From the NCBI GenBank assembly GCA_041660225.1, contig JBAZWV010000002.1, positions 314,735 to 378,734 of the forward strand: a DNA stretch of 64,000 nucleotides, read 5' to 3'. The DNA is from JBAZWV01 sp041660225. GTDB lineage: Bacteria > Patescibacteriota > Patescibacteriia > 2-12-FULL-60-25. Below the pieces are notes generated by a model that had not been told where the DNA came from, did no database searches, and saw only the letters and a list, made by a program, of their open reading frames with translations. This document shows positions 49,376-56,526 of this stretch, piece by piece (position 1 is the first letter of the stretch; each line of letters begins with the position of its first letter). Both the position numbers and the translations under genes were made by a program.

Positions 49376-51643
49376 ATGCTAAAAACGACATCCTTCCGTC
49401 GGTTGGTTTCTCGTATCCTTTTGCTCACGTCAATTCTTATTCACCCTCTTTTTGCCGTGCCACAAGTGCACGCAGCTTCATATCTTGTGCTCGGCGAAGT
49501 CGCCTGGGCCGGTTCATCCGCTTCTCTCGCAGACGAATGGATCGAGCTGTGGAATCTTGGTAGCGCGAGCGTCTCTCTCCAGGGATATTCGCTGAGTGGC
49601 GCAAGTGGAAACCGAATCTTTTTTCCCGATGATGCCGTAATCCCGGCAGGTGGAACATTTCTCGTTTCGAATTATTCCCAAGATGACACGAAGAGCGCGC
49701 TCGCTGCTCCAATCCAGATGGTCACGACAACCGTCTCCCTCTCAAACAGCGCACTTCGTCTCGCACTCCTCGAGGGAGAGAATGAAATCGACGTCGTCGG
49801 TGACGGAACGGCGCCGTTCGCCGGTTCGAGCGGAACAATAAAAGCTTCCATGATTCGTGTAGGAGACACTTGGATCACCGCAACGTCGTCTGCGGGCTTT
49901 GGTCCGGATCGAACGGACCTCGGAACGCCCGGCGTCTGTGATGGATGCGTCGAAGAAGAAATAGTCGTCGTTGAAGTTCCGGTTGAGGAACCCGTGATTG
50001 AAGAACCTGCACCCGAAATCATGCCAGAAGAAATCCCAGAACCCGTTATCGAAACGACTTCGACAGAAATGCTCGAAGAGACACCGATTATCATCACGGA
50101 AGAAGTCACGAGTACGATCGAGGTGCTCCCTCTTCAAGAAGCAACAAGTACTTCGGAGGTTCCGACATCAACGGAACCGGTCCTCGCGCCTCAAGAACCC
50201 GCGGTGAACGCCGTCACGCAAGGATCACTGCCGCCTCGCTATGAGAACCTACGTTTGAATGAAGTGATGCCGCAACCGGACAACGAATCAGAATGGATCG
50301 AGATTACGAGCCTCGATCCAGGGACTCCAGTGCCGCTTCAAGGCGTCACGCTCTACGACGGAAGCAGCAAGATCGCGACGATCGCGACGGGAACCGTGGA
50401 TCTTGTGACGCCATTCGTCCGCATCTCGCTTTCGTCCTCTCGTTTGAACAACGATGGCGACACGGTGACGCTCAAAGATCCAAATGGATCCACGCATGAC
50501 GGATTTCTCTACACCTATTCCGAAAAAGGCGCGTCCTGGATCCGCACACCAGACAAAACCGGTGACTGGAGGTTCACGACAACCCCGACACCGGGCGCGA
50601 CGAACCTTCTGACGGACGTGGAAGAGGAAATTGAGGAAGAAGAGATCATTGAAACGCCGACGGTGACGCCCGCTCCGATCCTGACGACACCTCCCCCGCC
50701 TTCTAAACCCGTGACACCCGTCGTAGAAACTCCCAAACCGAAAACGACGATTCCTGTGAAGGTCGCAGCGCCGAAAAAAGAAACGAAGACAGTAAAGGCA
50801 ACGCCGGCACCGAAAAAAGCTGCGACTGTAAAAGCGCCGGCGAAGCCAAAGGCAGCACCGGTCACAAAAAAAATCACGAAGTCTCCCATACAACCTCTCC
50901 TCATCACCCATGCTATGAGTCACGAAGAATCGAATGCGGGTATTCCCGTCGTCTTGCAGGGCACCGTTGGAACTCCCCCCGGACTTCTTACAGGTCACTA
51001 CTTCGTCCTCCTTGCTCCGGACGGAAAAGGTCTCAAGGTTCATGTTCCGACGAGCCGAAAGTTGCCCGATGTTGGTCAGAACGTGCGCGTCGCCGGAGTC
51101 CTTGCATTCAATGACGCCGGTATTCCGACACTCGGCATGCGAAAAGACGATACGCTTGAAATACTGACGGGTGGATCGAACCGCGTTGATCCGCGTATCG
51201 TGGATCTCATGACGCCTGCGACCGAAGATGCGTGGAGCCTTATTCAGGTGACGGGAACGGTTCTCGGCATCAAAGGGAAAACCGTGACATTGAATCTGGG
51301 AGATACCGAAATCGACGTCGCGATCAAAGCAATTCTGAATTACCGTGTCGCGCGCATCGCCGTCGGTGACACCGTTCGAATCCGCGGCGTTCTTGAGACA
51401 GCCGCTGACATGCCACATCTTATTCCCCGCTCTGCAGATGACATCGTCATCGTAGGTCACGCTGACATCGCACCAAAGCAGTCCGCATCAACATCGAATC
51501 TCCCCGGCTGGACCCCCTTTGGCGCTGCTGCGATCGCCGTGGCCGGAACAGAAGGCGCAAAGCAGCTTCGCGAGCGACGAAAACACCGCAAGCTTGAAAA
51601 AATTCTGGAAACAGGGCTCACTGGGAGTGAAGAACGCGTATGA
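49376..51643 (+). CDS. Secreted lamin-tail-domain protein
   Basis: The 755-aa protein has a signal peptide (SRILLLTSILIHPLFAVPQV, cut near VHA-AS) and two lamin-tail domains (about 33-160, GEVAWAGSS...DEWIELWNLG; and about 293-420, LRLNEVMPQPDNESEWIEIT). Between and after them are Glu/Pro/Thr- and Lys/Pro/Ala-rich stretches (about 190-290 and 425-520). A C-terminal OB-like domain (about 530-690, VVLQGTVGTPPGLLTGHYF) may bind nucleic acid. Surface location fits the signal; the role in DNA capture or attachment is speculation. A lipoprotein gene overlaps its end by 4 bases. Confidence 0.88.
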   Translation: MLKTTSFRRLVSRILLLTSILIHPLFAVPQVHAASYLVLGEVAWAGSSASLADEWIELWNLGSASVSLQGYSLSGASGNRIFFPDDAVIPAGGTFLVSNYSQDDTKSALAAPIQMVTTTVSLSNSALRLALLEGENEIDVVGDGTAPFAGSSGTIKASMIRVGDTWITATSSAGFGPDRTDLGTPGVCDGCVEEEIVVVEVPVEEPVIEEPAPEIMPEEIPEPVIETTSTEMLEETPIIITEEVTSTIEVLPLQEATSTSEVPTSTEPVLAPQEPAVNAVTQGSLPPRYENLRLNEVMPQPDNESEWIEITSLDPGTPVPLQGVTLYDGSSKIATIATGTVDLVTPFVRISLSSSRLNNDGDTVTLKDPNGSTHDGFLYTYSEKGASWIRTPDKTGDWRFTTTPTPGATNLLTDVEEEIEEEEIIETPTVTPAPILTTPPPPSKPVTPVVETPKPKTTIPVKVAAPKKETKTVKATPAPKKAATVKAPAKPKAAPVTKKITKSPIQPLLITHAMSHEESNAGIPVVLQGTVGTPPGLLTGHYFVLLAPDGKGLKVHVPTSRKLPDVGQNVRVAGVLAFNDAGIPTLGMRKDDTLEILTGGSNRVDPRIVDLMTPATEDAWSLIQVTGTVLGIKGKTVTLNLGDTEIDVAIKAILNYRVARIAVGDTVRIRGVLETAADMPHLIPRSADDIVIVGHADIAPKQSASTSNLPGWTPFGAAAIAVAGTEGAKQLRERRKHRKLEKILETGLTGSEERV

Positions 51644-52116
51644 ACCATCTCCTTGTAAGCCTCGCCGTCCTGCTCCTCTTCGGAGCAGGATGCGCGCGTA
51701 CCGAACCGATCGCGACAGGTCCATCGCAGTCTCCGAATCCGCTGTGCGGTGCACCTCCGATGGAAGATGAGAGTGGGGTCGCCCGATATCCCGTTGCACC
51801 GGAGTACAAAAAACTTCCGCACCTCGGACAAATCTATACCGCACTGGATTGTGGCTTGAAAGAACGGGCGCTTCTCGTCGTGGGAATAGAAAATGAGACC
51901 TACGTCGACGGAGTACGCGTGTTCGTGACTGATGAGAAGCTCACAGATCAAGATCGCACCGTCCTGACAGAGCTTCACTTTGAAGAGGAGGGCCCGGGCG
52001 ACTGGAAACGGACCGATCCGATGAGCCTCGATGAAATTCTGAAATTAAAACCGCTTCTAACCGGACCCGCCACGAACGAGCAAGACTCGGTCGAAGACTG
52101 CATCCTGTGCGGCTAG
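51640..52116 (+). CDS. Lipoprotein of unknown function
   Basis: The 158-aa product has a lipoprotein signal MNHLLVSLAVLLLFGAGC with Cys18. The mature part (ALDCGLKERALLVVGIENET, then VRVFVTDEKLTDQDRTVLTE) looks like a compact alpha/beta domain and ends in CILCG. Its ATG overlaps the stop of the lamin-tail gene (ATGA), so both are probably made together at the surface. Confidence 0.8.
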   Translation: MNHLLVSLAVLLLFGAGCARTEPIATGPSQSPNPLCGAPPMEDESGVARYPVAPEYKKLPHLGQIYTALDCGLKERALLVVGIENETYVDGVRVFVTDEKLTDQDRTVLTELHFEEEGPGDWKRTDPMSLDEILKLKPLLTGPATNEQDSVEDCILCG

Positions 52117-52181
52117 CCTCTTGCCAGACCGCGCAGAGTTTGATAGATTCTTCCCGCAGATTTCGGGCTCGTCCGAACTCG

Positions 52182-52256
52182 GCGGGTATCGTATAGCGGC
52201 TATTATGCCACCTTGCCAAGGTGGAGATGGGGGTTCGACTCCCCCTACCCGCTCCA
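52182..52256 (+). tRNA. tRNA-Gly(GCC)
   Basis: Acceptor GCGGGTA/TACCCGC, anticodon arm CCACC-TTGCCAA-GGTGG with GCC, T arm GGGGG-TTCGACT-CCCCC, discriminator T and encoded CCA (52254-52256). A strong terminator follows. Confidence 0.95.
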
Positions 52257-52292
52257 AAAGAAAAACCTCCCTCGCGGGGGTTTTTCTTTTGG
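52254..52292 (+). terminator. Terminator of tRNA-Gly
   Basis: CCAAAAGAAAAACC...GGGTTTTTCTTTTGG, an almost perfect long stem with a U-rich 3' arm. Confidence 0.85.
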
Positions 52293-52326
52293 CGTACTGT
52301 GCCCGCATGCCCATCCTTTTTTCTCT

Positions 52327-52521
52327 ATGAAGAACACCAGCTACGAAGTCCTCAAAATCCTTCATAACCAGATGGATGATCTCGGACGTATCGAACGGTA
52401 CTGTTTGAAAGATGCCAAGGATTCACCCTGCAACTGCTCCAACATTCTGAAAGGAATGCGTGTGGAATTGAAGAAAAATATCGATCTTCTGACGGAAGAA
52501 CTTGATCGGCATCAGAAGTAG
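52327..52521 (+). CDS. Small helical protein (64 aa)
   Basis: ATG 52327 (MKNTSYEVLKILHNQMDDLG...) gives a 64-aa helical protein with CxC-type cysteines (SPCNCSNILKGM). No ribosome site is seen; a TACTGT -10-like hexamer lies at about 52295. No family is recognised. The longer frame from 52213 would read through the tRNA and is rejected. Confidence 0.65.
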   Translation: MKNTSYEVLKILHNQMDDLGRIERYCLKDAKDSPCNCSNILKGMRVELKKNIDLLTEELDRHQK

Positions 52522-52598
52522 CCCCGGCTTGTCCCTTTCGCCGTTTCATGATTCCCTACGGCCGTTGCACATTCCATTTCAACCCTTAGGAGGTTCCC

Positions 52599-54008
52599 GT
52601 GATCGAACGATATTGGACGCCGGACATGAAACGGATCTGGGGAACGAACAAGCGCAAATTCGCCGCATGGCGTGAGGTCGAAATCGCGGTGCTGAACGCA
52701 CGCGAAATGTTGAATCAGATCCCCGATGGAAACGCACGACGGACTGATCTCAAAACGTGGGTCGACGAGAAGGTTACGGTCGCCATCGAACGACGCGATC
52801 ATCTCGTCCGGCATGACCTGAACGCCTTCATCGACATCATGCGTCTCCAGCTCCTGTTGCCCGAAGAAGTCGATCGCATCTTCAGCCTGGAAAACGATGA
52901 GGCCTTCAACGCTGCGGTCACCGAAGGCTTGAAACATCGTCATGAAAACGATACGGCGAGTTTCTTCCACGACGGCATGACGAGCTACGACACCGAAGAG
53001 CCTGCGATGGCAATGCTCCTTCGCGATTCCTCCGCGCTCATCAAAAAAAGCCTTTGGCGGCTTGGGACGCTGCTTCGCGCGAGTGCCGTGAGTCACCGCG
53101 GTCAGATCATGGTGGGACGGACGCACGGACAGCACGCTCAACCCATTACCTTCGGGAAGAAGCTGCTCGACTGGTTCGATCTGATCGTCCGTGCGAACAA
53201 GTCTCTCGATGAAGCGCATGAGCAGATAAACGTGATGAAACTTTCCGGTGCCGTCGGCCTCTACGGAACGCTCGGGCCTGATGTCGAAGAGGAGGTCGGA
53301 AAACAGCTCTCGCTAACGCCTGTCATCGCAACACAAATCGTGTCGCTGGACCGACGTGCCCGGCTCGTAAATGAGCTCGCCATCATCGCTTCGGTCGTCG
53401 AGAAGATCGCGTTCGATCTCTGGATCATGGCGCAAACGGAAATCGGAGAAATTCGAGAACCGTTTGGCAAGATGCAGAAAGGTTCGTCGGCCATGCCGCA
53501 CAAAAAGAATCCGATCACGCTCGAAAAAATCCGCGGTCTCTCGCGACACGTCCGCTCCTGTGCCATGAGCACCATGGAAAACGTGGCGACGTCGCACGAA
53601 CGCGACATCAGCCACAGCTCCGTCGAACGCATCGCGGTCGTGGACGCCTTCGCAATCCTCGATCACATGCTCTTCGAGCTCACACGGATCATCGAGGGCA
53701 TGGACGTCTTCCCAGAACGGATGCTCGCGAATCTTGAGATGACCTTCGGCACGATCGCCTCGCAAAAAGTCGAAATGTTCCTGAAACAAAAAGGAATACC
53801 GGCCGAAACTGCCTATCGGGTCGTGCAACAAGCGTGTGCCGAAGCAATGTCGTCCCGGACACATCTGCGCGAACTCCTTCGTGCAAAGACGGAGCTCGTC
53901 ATCATACTCGGCGACGACGCTCTTTCCGAGATAGACACCTGCTTCGACTGGAAGATGTGGGTGGAACACGAAGACAGCATCTACGAAAAACAAGGGGTAA
54001 ACTCCTAA
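52599..54008 (+). CDS. purB: Adenylosuccinate lyase
   Basis: PurB cleaves SAICAR and adenylosuccinate to release fumarate in purine synthesis. The 469-aa product has the catalytic signature GSSAMPHKKNPITLEKIRGL and the His segment VGRTHGQHAQPITFG. GTG 52599 follows the strong ribosome site TAGGAGG. No other purine genes are nearby, so salvage of AMP from IMP is the likelier use. A terminator follows. Confidence 0.95.
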   Translation: MIERYWTPDMKRIWGTNKRKFAAWREVEIAVLNAREMLNQIPDGNARRTDLKTWVDEKVTVAIERRDHLVRHDLNAFIDIMRLQLLLPEEVDRIFSLENDEAFNAAVTEGLKHRHENDTASFFHDGMTSYDTEEPAMAMLLRDSSALIKKSLWRLGTLLRASAVSHRGQIMVGRTHGQHAQPITFGKKLLDWFDLIVRANKSLDEAHEQINVMKLSGAVGLYGTLGPDVEEEVGKQLSLTPVIATQIVSLDRRARLVNELAIIASVVEKIAFDLWIMAQTEIGEIREPFGKMQKGSSAMPHKKNPITLEKIRGLSRHVRSCAMSTMENVATSHERDISHSSVERIAVVDAFAILDHMLFELTRIIEGMDVFPERMLANLEMTFGTIASQKVEMFLKQKGIPAETAYRVVQQACAEAMSSRTHLRELLRAKTELVIILGDDALSEIDTCFDWKMWVEHEDSIYEKQGVNS

Positions 54009-54015
54009 ACCTCAC

Positions 54016-54037
54016 GCGCCTCCGCAGGCGCTTTTTT
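54016..54037 (+). terminator. Terminator of purB
   Basis: GCGCCT-CCGC-AGGCGC is followed by TTTTTT. Confidence 0.85.
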
Positions 54038-54055
54038 GTATGCTACGGTTTTCGC

Positions 54056-54655
54056 ATGACACGCATCTTTTTGATCCGTCACGGCCACGTGGATAATCCA
54101 GAAAATATTTTTAACGGACCGAGTCGTACTCTTTCGGAACGCGGACAACGGCAGATCGAAGCGCTTGCGGAAGACTTTAAGTCCATGGAAATTCTTCCGA
54201 CGCGCATTCTCTGCTCACCGTTCGTCCGCACACGCCAAACGGCAGACATCCTCTCGTCCGCGTTTGGCACTTCGAACGCCACGCCTGACGAACGGCTCAT
54301 CGAGTGGCAGAACGTGGTCTGGTGGGACAAACCGCTCAAGGAGTTTCATGCTCACACGCACTATGATCAGCATCCGAATGCAGAACTCCCACCGGATATC
54401 GAATCGCTCGATGCATGCGCTACACGCGTGCAATCCGTCCTTCATGATCTCGTGCGCGATGCAGACAGAGAAACGCTTTTCGTCGTTGGACATCGGGAAC
54501 CGTTTGCAAGCGCGATCCTCCGATACCAAGGAAAAGATTTTACAACCATCCGCACACTTCATCTGCCACATGCCTGCGCCTGGGAGCTCGGATTCAACGA
54601 ACCGGATCAGCCTTCGGTGATTGAGCGTCGCTTCGACCGTTCGAGCCTCAAGTAA
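54056..54655 (+). CDS. Histidine phosphatase (phosphoglycerate mutase-like)
   Basis: The 199-aa protein has the catalytic RHG in FLIRHGHVDN, the second Arg in LCSPFVRTRQTADIL, and the distal His in VVGHREPFASAI. Substrate unknown; the family covers phosphosugar and nucleotide phosphatases. A longer frame from 53834 overlaps purB and is rejected. No ribosome site; TATGCT 12 bases before the ATG may be a -10 of a leaderless mRNA. Confidence 0.88.
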   Translation: MTRIFLIRHGHVDNPENIFNGPSRTLSERGQRQIEALAEDFKSMEILPTRILCSPFVRTRQTADILSSAFGTSNATPDERLIEWQNVVWWDKPLKEFHAHTHYDQHPNAELPPDIESLDACATRVQSVLHDLVRDADRETLFVVGHREPFASAILRYQGKDFTTIRTLHLPHACAWELGFNEPDQPSVIERRFDRSSLK

Positions 54656-54687
54656 CCCAGACAAAGACGGGGTGTTACACTGCATGC

Positions 54688-56460
54688 GTGGCTCCGCATA
54701 TAAAAAGCGTTCAGGAACTTTCACGAATCTTCTTTGAGTTTTCGTATTGGCATGAAATGCAGGGAACGCCCTTTAAACCGAGGGCGTATCAGCTTGCGTC
54801 AGAGTCGCTTGCAGCTCTGGATGACGAGGTCCGCGAAGCCTGGCGACGTGGTGGGATTCCGGCGCTCATGGAGCTACCGGCCATCGGTACATCCACGGCT
54901 GAAAAGATCGATGAATACTTCAAAACGGGGCATATCAAGGAATACGAGACGATCAAAAAGAAATTCCCCGTCGATATCTGGGAGCTCTCACGTATCGAAG
55001 GCGTTGGTCCGCGGCACATCGATGATCTCTACAAGCATCTCAAGATCCGTAGCATCGCAGATTTGAAACGCGCGCTGGCCGCGCACAAGGTTAAAGCGAT
55101 TCCGCGGTGGGGAGAAAAGAGTGAAGAAAAGCTTGCGCGCGGTCTCGCACTCCTCGGACGATCGAGTGGACGAAGACTTCTCGGAGAAATTCTTCCGATC
55201 GCGGATAGCATCGTTGCAAAACTTTCGCAGGTCCCTGGTGTGAAGCGATGCGTATACGCCGGATCGCTCAGACGTAAACAAGAAACCGTCGGCGACATTG
55301 ATCTGATCGCGACGAGTTCGAAACCGGAGCAGGTCATGAACGCATTTGTAAATCTTCCGCTCGTCGAGTCGGTTCATGAACGCGGGAAAACGAGAGCAAG
55401 TGTTCGCCTCGCAATTGGCATCGACGCCGACCTTCGTGTCGTTCCGGATGACGTCTACGGAGCGACGCTTCAGTATTTCACCGGCGACAAGCGTCACAAC
55501 GTTTTGCTGCGCGAATTTGCATTGAGTCATGGATTTACTCTGAACGAATACGGGCTTTTTCGTAAAAAAAGAGGGTCCCATGATCACAAAAAAGGATCAT
55601 TGATCGCATGCAAAACGGAAGAAGAAATCTACAAAAAACTTGGAATGGATTGCCCACCGCCTGAGATCCGCGTCGGCGATGACGAGATCGAAGCAGCTCA
55701 AAAACACGCGCTCCCAAAACTTCTCCCCTATGGTTCCGTCCGCGGCGACCTTCAAGTACAAACCGATTGGACCGACGGACATGCTTCTATCAAAGACATG
55801 GTTCGCGCGGCGCAAGCACAGAAACTTTCATACATGGCCGTGACCGATCACACGCAAGCGCTCGCCTTCTTGGGCGGACTGAACGAAGCGGGTGTTAAAA
55901 AACAAGGAGCGGAAATTTCACGACTGAATAAGACGCTGCATGGATTCCAAATTTTACGTGGAACCGAGTGTGACGTTTTAAAAGACGGCTCGCTTGATCT
56001 CGACGACAAAGCACTCGCCTCTCTCGACTGGGTTGGTATCTCAATCCACTCGCACTTCCGACTCTCGCGAGCGGATCAAACTGCGCGACTCGTGAAGGCG
56101 ATGTCGAATCCGAACGTCGATTGTGTCTTCCATCCCACGTGTCGCCTGATCGGCAAACGCGATGGCATTGATCTCGATATGGATGAGGTCATCGCGGCCG
56201 CGAAAAAATACCGCGTCGCCCTCGAAATCAACGCCTTCCCCGAACGATCCGACCTCCGCGATCTTCACGTCCGCGCAGCCGTACGTGCTGGAGTTATGCT
56301 CGTCATTAACAGCGATGCCCACGCACCCGAACACTTCCAATATCTCCCTCTCGGAGAAGCGATTGCCCGCCGTGGTTGGGCGAAAAAAAGCGATATTTTA
56401 AACACAAAAACCCTGTCCGACATCCTCGGATACCTGGATAAGAAACACAAACGCGACTAA
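54688..56460 (+). CDS. polX: Family X DNA polymerase (PolX) with PHP domain
   Basis: The 590-aa protein has the 8-kDa and helix-hairpin-helix regions (IPALMELPAIGTSTAEKIDE, IEGVGPRHIDDLYK), the nucleotidyl-transferase motif YAGSLRRKQETVGDIDLIAT and a C-terminal PHP domain with AVTDHTQAL, RGTECDVL, ISIHSHFRL, FHPTCRLIGKRDG and INSDAHAPE. The first PHP metal motif is GDLQVQTDWTDG; the usual HxH (or QxH) is Q-V-Q, so one metal site is altered. PolX fills short gaps in base-excision repair. A GTG start (54688) with TTACACT just upstream suggests a leaderless mRNA. Confidence 0.93.
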   Translation: MAPHIKSVQELSRIFFEFSYWHEMQGTPFKPRAYQLASESLAALDDEVREAWRRGGIPALMELPAIGTSTAEKIDEYFKTGHIKEYETIKKKFPVDIWELSRIEGVGPRHIDDLYKHLKIRSIADLKRALAAHKVKAIPRWGEKSEEKLARGLALLGRSSGRRLLGEILPIADSIVAKLSQVPGVKRCVYAGSLRRKQETVGDIDLIATSSKPEQVMNAFVNLPLVESVHERGKTRASVRLAIGIDADLRVVPDDVYGATLQYFTGDKRHNVLLREFALSHGFTLNEYGLFRKKRGSHDHKKGSLIACKTEEEIYKKLGMDCPPPEIRVGDDEIEAAQKHALPKLLPYGSVRGDLQVQTDWTDGHASIKDMVRAAQAQKLSYMAVTDHTQALAFLGGLNEAGVKKQGAEISRLNKTLHGFQILRGTECDVLKDGSLDLDDKALASLDWVGISIHSHFRLSRADQTARLVKAMSNPNVDCVFHPTCRLIGKRDGIDLDMDEVIAAAKKYRVALEINAFPERSDLRDLHVRAAVRAGVMLVINSDAHAPEHFQYLPLGEAIARRGWAKKSDILNTKTLSDILGYLDKKHKRD

Positions 56461-56484
56461 AAATCTCCCGATCGGGAGATTTTT
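56459..56484. terminator. Bidirectional terminator between polX and the LVIVD-repeat gene
   Basis: AAAAATCTCCC-GATC-GGGAGATTTTT is a perfect 13-bp palindrome with U runs on both strands. Confidence 0.85.
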
Positions 56485-56526
56485 CATTTTGGGTCTACCG
56501 CAACCTGGGGGAGGCTTCGTAGGTTC

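Noticed and set aside
50288..51460. 390-aa minus-strand frame
   Set aside because: Antisense of the lamin-tail gene; Arg/Asp/Phe-rich without any motif.
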